DNA of 64,000 nucleotides from Chryseobacterium oranimense (GCF_025244725.1 NZ_CP104203.1:2232001-2296000), one strand, 5' to 3'. Counted from the stretch's first letter, positions 8,326-17,636 are shown. Numbers and translations: made by a program. The notes: generated by a model from the letters alone, not told the origin.

Positions 8326-8399
8326 GGGTGCGTAGCTCAGCTGGATAGAGCATCTGCCTTCTAAGCAGACGGTCAAAGGTTCGAATCCTTTCGCGCTCA
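8326..8399 (+). tRNA. tRNA-Arg(TCT), copy 1
   Basis: The acceptor stem GGGTGCG pairs with CGCGCTC with two G-U pairs. The anticodon stem TCTGC/GCAGA has the loop CTTCTAA, giving TCT. The gene is identical to the copy at 12058-12131. Confidence 0.95.
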
Positions 8400-8400
8400 C

Positions 8401-8434
8401 AAAAGACTCACAATTTTTATTGTGAGTCTTTTTT
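8401..8434 (+). terminator. Terminator of the first tRNA operon
   Basis: A 14-bp arm (8401-8414) containing AGACTCACAAT pairs with ATTGTGAGTCTTTT (8419-8432) around a TTTT loop and continues into T residues. It starts 2 bp after tRNA-Arg. From here to 8766 there is no gene; I see no clear promoter or other element in that stretch. Confidence 0.9.
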
Positions 8435-8766
8435 ATTTTGATACTTCAACTTCAATCTCTTATCCAGTTCCTTTTTCAGAGATCACAAATATAGAGGCTT
8501 TTAATAGTCTTTAAAGTTGGGTGTATTTTTCCGTACGTGGCTTTCTTCATTTTATCTTCATTTCCTATTACTTTTATTTCTATCTATAATCACATAGAAT
8601 CCATTTTCATTTGGTTAAAAGTACAAATGTAAAATCACAACGGCTTTATTGTTGGCATTATTTTCATCATTCACAAAAATAATTCACACAAAAGAGTAAC
8701 AATACTTATTAAAATAACACCTATCAAGAAAAAACGTAATACCAACAATCATGTAAATCTCAAGTA

Positions 8767-10044
8767 ATGAAGAAAATACTTTATGCTTTCATCATCTCTG
8801 TTATTGCCGCTTTTGTTCTCAACAAAATAGTTTATCAGGAAGTTTCTCAAAAGGAAAAGCAGAAATTACTTTCTGAGGTTCTGCGTTACAGACATCCCAT
8901 CGAAAGTGTTTCTATTGAATATCAGGGTGACAGTGATCTGAGAATACTGAATTCCGTGCTGAGGGACAATAAAGTTCTGCTACTGGGAGAAAATACGCAT
9001 TATGACGGTGCCACTACCCAGGCAAAAAGCAGACTGATTAAATATCTTCATGAAAACCTGAACTATAACATTGTCCTTTATGAAGCAGGGCAATATGACA
9101 GCTGGATCATGAATAAGGAAATGAACAACCCGGACATGAAAGTTCCTGCAGATTCCACCGCCGGCCTTGGCCTTTTCTGGTTCTGGTGGGGAACCCGGGA
9201 AGCAAAACCTCTTATGGAATATTATAAGAAGACAAAAGCTTCACCTTCTCCTATTGAACTTGGAGGTTTCGATATTCAGTTTTCGGGAGCTGTACTTTCC
9301 GGCAGGCGGAGTAAGCTTTTAAAAGATTTTTTAATTAAAAACAGGATCAATATCAACAGTTTCCCTGTTTTCGGTAAAACGATCAATGAGCTTGAGAATC
9401 TTACTTATGAGAGCTATGCAGACAAGATACTTAAGGGAAATCAAAAAAATAAACTCCTTAAGGAGATCAGCCAATTAGAGCAAACGGCCAAAAACCTGGA
9501 AAAAACACCGGAAAATGTCATGTATGCCCGATACTTCCATGATATGAAAAATAATCTTTACAAGGCATGGAAATACAAAACGGGATCTATGCCAAGTATG
9601 CAATTCAGGGATTCTCTGATGGCCAGCAATCTTACTTATCAGATTGATTCCGTTTATAAGGATAAGAAGATTATCATCTGGTGCTCCAACATCCATACCT
9701 TCGCGGACAGGTATGACAAGAGCTATCTTCCAATGGGAGCCTATATCAGACGAAAATATGGCAAAGCTTCCTACATGATTGATTTTTCATCCTATGCGAA
9801 AAAAAATATCAAGGGTAATCTCATGAATAAACCGGGAAAACTGGCTGTTGAAAATATATTTCATGAAACAAAAACACCCTACTTTTTTATCAATCTCAGA
9901 AATATTCCTGAAAATTCATTTCTGAAAAAGGAATTTGTATCCACCATCAACCAGGGAATTGATCAGAAAAGAATCTGGAGCCGTTATTTCGACGGAATAT
10001 TTTATATAGACACGAACACTTTATTAACACCAATCAGGAAGTAA
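8767..10044 (+). CDS. Erythromycin esterase-like protein, membrane-anchored
   Basis: The protein has 425 residues. After an N-terminal membrane segment (about residues 4-23, no cleavage site evident) comes an erythromycin-esterase/ChaN-like domain. It carries the conserved LLGENTHYDG (Glu75, His78) and LYEAG (Glu106) motifs. Ere enzymes hydrolyse the macrolide lactone, but most family members have no tested substrate, so macrolide resistance is only a possibility. The stop overlaps the ATG of the ABC ATPase by one base (TAATG), so the three genes 8767-11709 form one translationally coupled operon. They lie between two identical Pro-Arg tRNA cassettes. Confidence 0.85.
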   Translation: MKKILYAFIISVIAAFVLNKIVYQEVSQKEKQKLLSEVLRYRHPIESVSIEYQGDSDLRILNSVLRDNKVLLLGENTHYDGATTQAKSRLIKYLHENLNYNIVLYEAGQYDSWIMNKEMNNPDMKVPADSTAGLGLFWFWWGTREAKPLMEYYKKTKASPSPIELGGFDIQFSGAVLSGRRSKLLKDFLIKNRININSFPVFGKTINELENLTYESYADKILKGNQKNKLLKEISQLEQTAKNLEKTPENVMYARYFHDMKNNLYKAWKYKTGSMPSMQFRDSLMASNLTYQIDSVYKDKKIIIWCSNIHTFADRYDKSYLPMGAYIRRKYGKASYMIDFSSYAKKNIKGNLMNKPGKLAVENIFHETKTPYFFINLRNIPENSFLKKEFVSTINQGIDQKRIWSRYFDGIFYIDTNTLLTPIRK

Positions 10045-10946
10045 TGGAAAGTATCAGCACTAAAGATCTGAGCTATACTATAAGCTCTAAGACTATTTTA
10101 ACTAACATCAGCCTGAGTGTTCCGGAAGGCAGCATTTATGGTTATCTGGGAAGAAACGGGGCGGGAAAATCGACTACAATCAAGCTTCTTTTAGGGCTTT
10201 TGGAGGAAACGGATGATAAAATTTTTATTCAGAATAAAAGCTTAAGGCAAAACAGGACTGAAATTCTTTCTTCTACAGGAAATCTTATAGAATCACCATG
10301 TTTTTATACGAAACTAACGGTTTTTGAAAATTTAAAATATCTTGATCTTATTTACAGCAAAGGAATGAAAAGAATTGATGAAGTATTGGAGATGGTGGAT
10401 CTGCATAAGGAGAAAAAGAAGAAGGCAAGCGCCTTATCTATGGGGATGAAACAGCGCCTGGGAATTGCTATGGCCATATTTCATGATCCGAAACTTCTGA
10501 TCCTGGATGAACCTTTAAACGGTCTTGATCCGCAGGGAATTTTTGAAATGAGGAAGCTTTTCCAGAACCTGAATGATCAGGGGAAGACCATTTTTCTTTC
10601 GAGCCATATTCTGAGTGAACTGGAAAAAACAGCGACTCATATCGGGATTATTGAGGGTGGAAAAATGGTGTTCCAGGGAACGAAAAATGAACTTATGAGC
10701 CAGGTTGAAAAGGATGTAATTTTAAAAGTCAGCAATGGAGAAAAAGCAGCTTCTGTCCTTCGGGGAACTTTTTCCGTATCTCACAATGAACCGAATAAAA
10801 TCTCAGTGAAAACCAATGATGACAAAGAATTCAGCATTCTCATAAATACCATTGTTGGAAATGATATTGAAATTTATGATGTAGAATCGCACAGCGCCAA
10901 CCTTGAGCAGATCTTTATTAACCTAATTTCTAAAAGCCATGACTAA
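10044..10946 (+). CDS. ABC transporter ATP-binding protein
   Basis: This 300-residue ATPase has Walker A GRNGAGKST (36-44), the signature LSMGM and Walker B LLILDEP followed by an SSHIL switch. It has the C-terminal extension common in DrrA/BcrA-type (lantibiotic or bacitracin export) ATPases. It should power the ABC-2 type permease encoded directly downstream, whose start overlaps its end by 8 bp. With the esterase-like protein this suggests a detoxification or antimicrobial-immunity operon; the substrate is unknown. Confidence 0.9.
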   Translation: MESISTKDLSYTISSKTILTNISLSVPEGSIYGYLGRNGAGKSTTIKLLLGLLEETDDKIFIQNKSLRQNRTEILSSTGNLIESPCFYTKLTVFENLKYLDLIYSKGMKRIDEVLEMVDLHKEKKKKASALSMGMKQRLGIAMAIFHDPKLLILDEPLNGLDPQGIFEMRKLFQNLNDQGKTIFLSSHILSELEKTATHIGIIEGGKMVFQGTKNELMSQVEKDVILKVSNGEKAASVLRGTFSVSHNEPNKISVKTNDDKEFSILINTIVGNDIEIYDVESHSANLEQIFINLISKSHD

Positions 10947-11709
10947 TACTTTCTATAAAGCCTTTTCGTCCGAACAGTATAAGCTTTCTAAAAATAAGGA
11001 GATCTTTGGAATTCTCCTGATACCGATACTGCTCGTTCTTGCCATTGATGTGTACATCATGTATGATGCGATCAGCTCCGGAACTGCAGAAGCAAGTGGA
11101 AATCCCTGGAAACTGACATTGGGAAGGTATGTATTTATGTTTTTTTACTTGTTATACCCTATTCTGGTTTCTCTGTTTGTGCATGCCTGCTGTGATGTAG
11201 AATACCGGAATAACAATTACAAAATACTGTTTACCATACCGATTTCAAAATCGAAAATATATGTATCCAAGGTTTTATTCATCCTGATTACCGTTTTATT
11301 CTCCTTGTTGCTGTCCTATGTTTCAGTTCTGGCAAGCGGTTATGTTTTAGGAATTTTTCTCCCGGGTCTGGGGTTTCAGGACTATGATTACAGAGAAGTG
11401 ATATTTTATACATTTCTGAAATTTTCCATTACACTTTCTGCCATTGCAATGATACAGCTGGCATTGAGCCTTATCTTTAAAAACTTTATCTACCCTATAG
11501 GATTCAGCATGTTCATGCTCCTGTTTTCCGGAATTGCTAAAGACAAGGCATTCTCGGATTTTCTGGTATACACGGGAGGTTATAAATCCTATGAAAATTT
11601 CATGTTTGAGAACATTACTTTTGAGAGGCTTGATTACTGCAATATAGCTGCTGTATTTATTTTTGCCGTGTTGAGCTTTTATTTGTTTGTGAGGAAGAAA
11701 GGGAATTAA
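10939..11709 (+). CDS. ABC-2 type transporter permease
   Basis: The 256-residue protein has about six hydrophobic segments and a cytoplasmic N-terminus starting FYKAFSSEQYKLSKNKE, typical of lantibiotic-immunity and ABC-2 permeases. A YRNNNYKILFTIPISKSK coupling region follows the second span. It overlaps the ATPase gene by 8 bp and is the last gene of the operon. It should form a dimeric exporter with the preceding ATPase. Confidence 0.85.
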   Translation: MTNTFYKAFSSEQYKLSKNKEIFGILLIPILLVLAIDVYIMYDAISSGTAEASGNPWKLTLGRYVFMFFYLLYPILVSLFVHACCDVEYRNNNYKILFTIPISKSKIYVSKVLFILITVLFSLLLSYVSVLASGYVLGIFLPGLGFQDYDYREVIFYTFLKFSITLSAIAMIQLALSLIFKNFIYPIGFSMFMLLFSGIAKDKAFSDFLVYTGGYKSYENFMFENITFERLDYCNIAAVFIFAVLSFYLFVRKKGN

Positions 11710-11901
11710 TTTTAAAAAAATAATATCAACAGAATAAAAACTTAACGGACAAATATTTTTTTTTATAAAACATTGATATTTAACAAACAATATACCTTGA
11801 ACTCTAAAATTTTGCATTTTCTAAGTTCATTATCATTTGGTAAGGCCGAATAATAATTTAATATTTTTTCGATTTTCTCTTTTTTATTAAAAATAAATTT
11901 C

Positions 11902-11909
11902 TATCTTTG
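11902..11909 (+). promoter_or_regulatory. -7 element of the second tRNA operon
   Basis: TATCTTTG fits TAnnTTTG and is followed by GCACTCGCAA, as at the first tRNA operon. It lies about 43 bp before tRNA-Pro. Confidence 0.7.
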
Positions 11910-11952
11910 CACTCGCAAAAACGAAGTAAAATTCGCTTAGATGACCATCAAT

Positions 11953-12027
11953 CGGGGCGTAGCGTAGTCCGGTCATCGCGCCTGGTTTGGGACCAGGAGG
12001 TCGCAGGTTCGAATCCTGCCGCCCCGA
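11953..12027 (+). tRNA. tRNA-Pro(TGG), copy 2
   Basis: The sequence is identical over the whole gene to 8219-8293, with anticodon TGG and no encoded CCA. Confidence 0.95.
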
Positions 12028-12057
12028 CTTTTTAATAATTTTTCAAAATTATTTAAT

Positions 12058-12131
12058 GGGTGCGTAGCTCAGCTGGATAGAGCATCTGCCTTCTAAGCAG
12101 ACGGTCAAAGGTTCGAATCCTTTCGCGCTCA
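12058..12131 (+). tRNA. tRNA-Arg(TCT), copy 2
   Basis: The sequence is identical to 8326-8399. The spacer to tRNA-Pro is nearly the same as in the first operon (shared TTCAAAATTATTTAAT). Confidence 0.95.
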
Positions 12132-12134
12132 CTT

Positions 12135-12168
12135 AAAGAGACAAATTTTATTTTGTCTCTTTTTTTAT
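12135..12168 (+). terminator. Terminator of the second tRNA operon
   Basis: AAAGAGACAAA (12135-12145) pairs with TTTGTCTCTTT (12153-12163) and is followed by T residues. The stem sequence differs from that of the first tRNA operon, so this part is not duplicated. Confidence 0.85.
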
Positions 12169-12238
12169 TCTTTTAAAAACACAAATCTTTTTCTTAAAAT
12201 TCATATTCATCTTTTCAGATGATTTTAGACTGAAGAAA

Positions 12239-13258
12239 CTATTTTACATTCTTTTTCAAATTATAAATATACTCAGTGGGGGTTACACCTTCAATTTGTT
12301 TAAAAACTCTGTTAAAAGTTGATTGGCTACTAAATCCGGATGATGTATAAATGTACATAAGAGTAATTTTACTAAGATTATTCTCGTTGATTAATTCCTT
12401 AACATACCGTATCCTACAGGAATTGATATAATGGCTAAAACTTGAATATCCGTTTAGCTTAATTGATTTTGCAATATATAAATTGTTAATTTTCAGGAGA
12501 TGAGATAATCTTGAAATGGTAAAATCTGCATCTTTAAAGTAAAGCTGTTCTTCAACTATGCTTTTTACATTCTGAAAAATCTCATTGTACTTATCGATAT
12601 CTTTATCATAGCCGGAAAAATCTTTTTTCAAAATTTCATTTCCATTTCTATTTATCTCCGTTTCCAGTTTGGTCATACTGTTATGATTTATATCCTGTAC
12701 AAAATTTGCCATAATTTTTACAGATTTTATTTTATCATTATAATATAAGAGTAAAGCAACAATAATGATATTTGCAGCGCCTACTATTGCATCTGAAAAA
12801 TCAATCTCATTGAAATTTGGAGTTTTATGCGTTAAAAATTTGCTCAAAAACGTTACAAGAAGCACGATTAACAGGACATATGAAGTATATATATAAACAT
12901 ATTTCCTTTCTAAAAATACATACGCACCTACAGGAATGGGCAATACCCACAATGCTGTTCCAGCTGAATATCTCCAAAAATAGAGCATCGCAAAAGCGGC
13001 AAAGAGAGGATCAAAAATTAAATAGAAATGGACTAATGTCTTAATCCGATAATTTTTTCTGATAAGAAAAAATGCACATAACAAAACAAGAAAATAAACA
13101 AATATAGCAATTGCAAGATCCCTGTCATTTAATGTAATGTATACTATGATTGAATATATACATAAAGCCACACACAATACATATACAATTAAAGATAAAC
13201 AACGCCTTTTTAAATTATCCTCAGGTTTATGAGATATACCATCGTTATACAAAATCAT
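12239..13258 (-). CDS. Membrane-bound AraC-type regulator (paralogue A)
   Basis: The protein has 339 residues. The N-terminal half has about six hydrophobic segments (roughly residues 20-180), including LWVLPIPVGAYVFL. The C-terminal about 110 residues form an AraC/XylS helix-turn-helix domain (YFKDADFTISRLSHLLKINN, then SSQSTFNRVFK and GVTPTEY). It is thus a one-component regulator with a membrane input domain. It is clearly paralogous to 17717-18790: both share IKLNG(Y/F)S(S/N)F and TLMYIYT(S/E)SGFS. The two flank the secreted-protein genes 13688-17636, and this one is divergent from them. The signal sensed is unknown. Confidence 0.8.
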   Translation of the reverse strand: MILYNDGISHKPEDNLKRRCLSLIVYVLCVALCIYSIIVYITLNDRDLAIAIFVYFLVLLCAFFLIRKNYRIKTLVHFYLIFDPLFAAFAMLYFWRYSAGTALWVLPIPVGAYVFLERKYVYIYTSYVLLIVLLVTFLSKFLTHKTPNFNEIDFSDAIVGAANIIIVALLLYYNDKIKSVKIMANFVQDINHNSMTKLETEINRNGNEILKKDFSGYDKDIDKYNEIFQNVKSIVEEQLYFKDADFTISRLSHLLKINNLYIAKSIKLNGYSSFSHYINSCRIRYVKELINENNLSKITLMYIYTSSGFSSQSTFNRVFKQIEGVTPTEYIYNLKKNVK

Positions 13259-13368
13259 ATAAATATAAAATTTGATTGTATTAAATAACTGAATACTAAA
13301 TAATTATCGTTTTTAAACCAATTTAAAAAAATGATTTATTCTTATAAATTATGATTACTTTATGAAGC

Positions 13369-13376
13369 TACCTTTG
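13369..13376 (+). promoter_or_regulatory. Possible -7 element for the surface-protein operon
   Basis: TACCTTTG fits TAnnTTTG but lies 311 bp before the first ATG, which would give a long leader. The stretch 13259-13687 has no gene; besides this element and the hairpin at 13611-13642 I see only A/T-rich sequence. Confidence 0.35.
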
Positions 13377-13610
13377 CATGTAAAGATAATCACTATATGT
13401 TTGGATACAATAAGATTATAATTGAACCTTTCAATTAAAGATCAACAATAATCGCTTATTCACTTATGATATTCTTTAAAATTTAATATACATATCAAAA
13501 AATAATACTATAACCATTAAAGCTTAAATAAAGCTATCCAGAATCAATAACATTTATGTGATTGACATTACAAGTTTCATGCAAATAGAACCTTAATTCC
13601 CTCATTTTAA

Positions 13611-13642
13611 TTCTCACCCAGGATGATATTTTTGGGTGAGAA
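13611..13642 (+). promoter_or_regulatory. Strong hairpin in the leader of the surface-protein operon
   Basis: TTCTCACCCA (13611-13620) and TGGGTGAGAA (13633-13642) form a perfect 10-bp stem with a 12-base loop, followed by ATTTTTG. It lies 45 bp before the ATG at 13688. It could be an attenuator or an mRNA-stabilising structure. Confidence 0.6.
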
Positions 13643-13687
13643 ATTTTTGAGACAAATAAACACTGTCTTCTACAAACCAAGCAAATA

Positions 13688-14278
13688 ATGAAAACCTTAA
13701 TACATTATCTGAAGCTCAATCTACCTTTACATAAGGCAGTTTCTTTGTTGTGGTTTTTATTTACAATTACATTTACGCTCAATGCTCAGTCTCTTTATTT
13801 TGTAAAAGGTACCCCAATTACCATTGATGAAACTACAACACTTTTCATTACAGACTCCGGAAAAGTCAGCCAGACTAAACTAAGGGATTTTGAAGGACAA
13901 ATTTTGGTAAGAAGAGAGCCTTCAAATGAAAAACAGATTGTATTCAATAATAAAAAACCCGGTTCCAAAAAGAATAGAAAGAAATCAGTATCAAAATTCT
14001 ATAAGCTGGAGACTAAAACGGCTAAAAAAACAAAACCTGTTGAATTGATAAAGCGTTGTCCGGATAATTTATTTCTGTCTTATCATAAAGGAATAGTTAT
14101 TTCAATATCAGTTCCCGATATTAAATACACTCCGAAATTTTTAATTGAGAATATACGATTAAGACCATTACGCAGATATCCAATAGATAATAACTATAAA
14201 ATAATCAATAATAGCTTTCTTTTAAATGATCATTTGTCACAGTATAGAAACCGTCCACCACCTTTCTATTTTATTTAA
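13688..14278 (+). CDS. Secreted protein of unknown function
   Basis: I do not recognise this 196-residue protein. Residues 1-35 look like a signal peptide with a long n-region ending LNAQ, the usual Flavobacteriia cleavage context. The mature part has a very basic linker (about residues 85-120, rich in Lys) and a proline-rich C-terminus ending PPPFYFI. It is first in a probable operon with 14320 (41-bp gap) and 17136, between two AraC paralogues. No enzyme motif is visible. Confidence 0.6.
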   Translation: MKTLIHYLKLNLPLHKAVSLLWFLFTITFTLNAQSLYFVKGTPITIDETTTLFITDSGKVSQTKLRDFEGQILVRREPSNEKQIVFNNKKPGSKKNRKKSVSKFYKLETKTAKKTKPVELIKRCPDNLFLSYHKGIVISISVPDIKYTPKFLIENIRLRPLRRYPIDNNYKIINNSFLLNDHLSQYRNRPPPFYFI

Positions 14279-14319
14279 AAAAAACATATTCTAATATTTT
14301 AAATCAAAAAAAACTTAAG

Positions 14320-17118
14320 GTGAAAAAAATAAATACTTTAATGGGGGTATTCCTCATGCTGAATACGCTCGTGCTTACAAAAGCTCAAAGTCCAGGAGGA
14401 ATCGCCGGAGCCCAGATATGGTATAAAGGTGATGCCGGAATAGCTACTGCCGGAAGCAGTGTAATCGGATGGAGCAATAGTGCCTCTACTCTTTATAATC
14501 TGGCTCAACAGGGCGCAGGCACTACTCTGCCAACATCAAGTCAGATTAATTTTAATCCGTCCGTAAGGTTTGACGGTATAGATGACCGCTTAGCTACGGG
14601 TTCTGCTATTCCACAAACTGTAACAACAACAGCTTCTGCTCCTTATACAACATCACAATATATTGTTTATAGAAAACTAGGCTCTGCAGCGAATCCTCTT
14701 TACAATCATTCTGACGGTGCCGGTGGAACCTGGAACGTAGGGGGTAATTCAGACGGAGGGATGCTGATTACGAATCGTACTGTTCTAACAACAGCTCCGA
14801 CAATAAATGAGACCCGTCTTCAATCATTAAACGGAGCTTCTAACGCTGCTACGGCATACCTTAATGGAAATGCAATATCCAGCACTTTTATCAACAGTAC
14901 TGATATAGCAGGATCCGCAAGATTCTGGGTTGGAGCTGAAGGTACCAGCATCAATAAGTTTACCAATGCTGATATCGCCGAAATTGTAATTTATAATACA
15001 ACACAAACAACAGGCCGTCCACAGATCGAAAGCTATCTTTCATTGAAATATGGAATTACCAAATCCGGGAATTATATTGCCTCAAACGGGACAACCAATT
15101 ACTGGAATTCTGCTACCAATGCAGGATATCTCAATAATATTACAGGAATTGGTAAAGATGACGGCTCCGCATTGTATCAAAAGCAGTCAATGAGCGTTAA
15201 TTCCGGGCAGCAGATTTTGATTGGGCTTACAGGTATGGCCAATACAAATGCATCCAATTCCGGAACATTAACGAATCAGCAGTTTCTTGTTGTAGGTGAT
15301 AATGGTTTGGCAAAAACACCTTCGGTGGCCATTAATGGCATTCCCGGGGTCAATTATCGTTTTGGCAGTGTGTGGAAAGTTCAGAATACAGGTTCTGTAG
15401 GAACGATAAGAATCATGTGGCCCCAGGGGCTTACGAATTTAAAGCTGGTTCAGAATAGTTCAGATCCTACTTTTGCTTCTGGAAATATAGTTACTGACAT
15501 GTCGGCCAATACACAAACCATTAATGCAACGGTGTACAACTATGCAGATGTAAGCCTGGCAGACAACCAGTATTTTACTTTAGCAGCTCAGATATATGCT
15601 CCCGGAGGAGTTGTCAATAACCTTCAGGTTTGGAATAAAGCCGATTTTGGAACCAATACAACAACTGAAAGCGGCACAGTAACATCTTGGATCAATTCAG
15701 CTGCTTCCGGCGGACAGCTTCAGGCACTATCCGGATTCATAAATCATAGCGCAAGTGCTACTTATATGAATATGGGATCCAATTTCAACCCGGCAGTAAG
15801 AATGGTTGCAGGGGCAGGATTAGGAATGCTTAATGCTTTTTCTGCAACAGCTACAGCATCAGGAACCGGAGGAACATTCTACAGTGTATCTAAAGCAGGT
15901 GCAGGAGGTTCTCCCACATTGGGCTATAATGTACAAATGAATGTAAGCGCAGCTCCATTAAATTTATCTGTGATTTCACCCTATAATTTCGCAGAAATGG
16001 GACCATATATCTCCAATGCTACCACTGCAGGACTATTTACATGGAATACAAGTATAGACAGAACAATAGCAAACTTATTAAATCCATCCAATAACAATAT
16101 TTTAGGCTGGGCGTATACTACAGGAGTGGCAAGTGCTTATCCGTATAGAATAAATGGTAAAAGTGATATTCCAGCCAGTTATACCCCTCCTTTATTTACA
16201 GGCAGAAACTTCCATCTGAATACAGATACGGACGGAGGCCTAGAAAGAGGGGGATTTGATTATCAGGAAACGATCGGATACGAAAGACAGATAACTCCTG
16301 CTGAGCAGAACAGAATTGAAAGTTATCTGGCCATTAAATATGGAATTACTTTAGGAACCTTTGCGTCTCCTGTAGATTACACAGGCACCAACGGTACAAA
16401 TGTATGGTCTGCAACGGCAAATTCTTATCAGACCAATGTGATTGGTATAGCCAGAGATGATATTGAAGGTTTACATCAGAGAATTTCAAAATCACAGGAT
16501 CTTGTAGCAGACATTATTACTATAAGTACAAACAATGATTTTACAAGTACAAACAAAAGTACTAACCATACGGATATTGTTAATGATAAGTTCTACTTTA
16601 TAACTGGAAACAACGGTGCGGCAACGACTTATAACACCCAGAACATAATGAACCGCATATGGAAGGTACAATCTACAGGCTTTGCACAGAATCTGTATAT
16701 AAAGACTTCCGATGCACAGGCTACTCATTTAATCTTTGCCGATGATGCTGCCATGACCACCAATGTGGTAAATATACCTCTAACAAGCGGTGCCACTCCC
16801 GGGATTCAAATTCCAAATGGGAAGTTTTTTACGTTTGCAAAATTTAGCTTCTGTACAAAAGATCCAAACACCTCTCCTGCTGATACCTTTACAAAAATCG
16901 GCATTACAATTCAGACTAAGCAAAGCGGATGGCCGGAAAACATCCCAAATGGCGCAGTAGCTCTGGAATCGAAAACAAAAGGATTTGTCATTACACGTAC
17001 ACAAAGTTCTTTAATTGCCAACCCTGTAGAAGGAATGCTCATCTATGATACAATAAGCAAATGCATGAAACTTTACGACGGAACAAGTTGGCATTGTGTA
17101 GTAAGAAGCTGTAACTAA
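14320..17118 (+). CDS. Large secreted surface protein with duplicated LamG-like/DUF8202-type module
   Basis: The 932-residue protein starts at GTG 14320 and has a signal peptide ending TKAQS. It contains two copies of a roughly 400-residue module. Copy one has AQIWYKGDAGI and IESYLSLKYGIT with NITGIGKDDGS; copy two has LQVWNKADFGT and IESYLAIKYGIT with NVIGIARDDIEG. This arrangement is typical of Flavobacteriia cell-surface proteins with concanavalin-like folds, possibly for adhesion or glycan binding. The C-terminus (about the last 60 residues: ALESKTKGFV, then EGMLIYDTISKCMKLYDG) is a module shared with the 166-residue protein downstream. No T9SS type A sorting domain is visible. Confidence 0.75.
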   Translation: MKKINTLMGVFLMLNTLVLTKAQSPGGIAGAQIWYKGDAGIATAGSSVIGWSNSASTLYNLAQQGAGTTLPTSSQINFNPSVRFDGIDDRLATGSAIPQTVTTTASAPYTTSQYIVYRKLGSAANPLYNHSDGAGGTWNVGGNSDGGMLITNRTVLTTAPTINETRLQSLNGASNAATAYLNGNAISSTFINSTDIAGSARFWVGAEGTSINKFTNADIAEIVIYNTTQTTGRPQIESYLSLKYGITKSGNYIASNGTTNYWNSATNAGYLNNITGIGKDDGSALYQKQSMSVNSGQQILIGLTGMANTNASNSGTLTNQQFLVVGDNGLAKTPSVAINGIPGVNYRFGSVWKVQNTGSVGTIRIMWPQGLTNLKLVQNSSDPTFASGNIVTDMSANTQTINATVYNYADVSLADNQYFTLAAQIYAPGGVVNNLQVWNKADFGTNTTTESGTVTSWINSAASGGQLQALSGFINHSASATYMNMGSNFNPAVRMVAGAGLGMLNAFSATATASGTGGTFYSVSKAGAGGSPTLGYNVQMNVSAAPLNLSVISPYNFAEMGPYISNATTAGLFTWNTSIDRTIANLLNPSNNNILGWAYTTGVASAYPYRINGKSDIPASYTPPLFTGRNFHLNTDTDGGLERGGFDYQETIGYERQITPAEQNRIESYLAIKYGITLGTFASPVDYTGTNGTNVWSATANSYQTNVIGIARDDIEGLHQRISKSQDLVADIITISTNNDFTSTNKSTNHTDIVNDKFYFITGNNGAATTYNTQNIMNRIWKVQSTGFAQNLYIKTSDAQATHLIFADDAAMTTNVVNIPLTSGATPGIQIPNGKFFTFAKFSFCTKDPNTSPADTFTKIGITIQTKQSGWPENIPNGAVALESKTKGFVITRTQSSLIANPVEGMLIYDTISKCMKLYDGTSWHCVVRSCN

Positions 17119-17135
17119 ACTTTTAATTAATCAAA

Positions 17136-17636
17136 ATGAAAAAAATAATAATTTTAACAGTTCTTCTTGCCAGATTCTCTTCCCTGACAGCACAGGTGGG
17201 TATGGGCAAGGCTTCAGTAGACGGAGATGCTATTCTGGATTTCCCTTTATCGAATAACGGTATTATCCTTCCCATGGTGGATGTTCTTCCTACAGGAGCT
17301 GCGGCAAGTAATGGAACATTTTTGCTGGACAAAACAGATTTTAGAGTAAAAATGCGTGAAAATAATTTGTGGGTATCATTATCCGATCCGGGAAGTCTTA
17401 CGGGAACAATGCCAAATGCTTCTGCGGAAGCAGGAGGAGGTGTCATTATTGGTGCTGCAAGCTCTCCGGCACAAGGTGTATTGGTGCTTGAATCAACCAG
17501 CAAAGCATTGGTTTTGCCCAAGGTTAACAACCCTGTTACAAGCATGAAAAGCCCTGTCGCAGGAACGATATGCTATGATACAGTGAGTAAAACAATAGCT
17601 GTATTTGACGGATTAAAATGGAATTTCTGGAAGTAA
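17136..17636 (+). CDS. Small secreted protein sharing the C-terminal YDT-SK module
   Basis: The 166-residue protein has a signal peptide (about 1-20, ending LTAQ) and then VGMGKASVDGDAILDFP. Its C-terminal about 55 residues (VLESTSKALV, then AGTICYDTVSKTIAVFDG and a final tryptophan-rich end) match the end of the 932-residue protein upstream. It lies 17 bp after that gene, and a strong terminator follows. Similar modules are common in Chryseobacterium surface proteins, but I know of no defined function. Confidence 0.65.
   Translation: MKKIIILTVLLARFSSLTAQVGMGKASVDGDAILDFPLSNNGIILPMVDVLPTGAAASNGTFLLDKTDFRVKMRENNLWVSLSDPGSLTGTMPNASAEAGGGVIIGAASSPAQGVLVLESTSKALVLPKVNNPVTSMKSPVAGTICYDTVSKTIAVFDGLKWNFWK

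Noticed and set aside
8031..8364. Three short frames over the tRNA operon
   Set aside because: They are read through tRNA genes on both strands; the tRNA structures explain the sequence.
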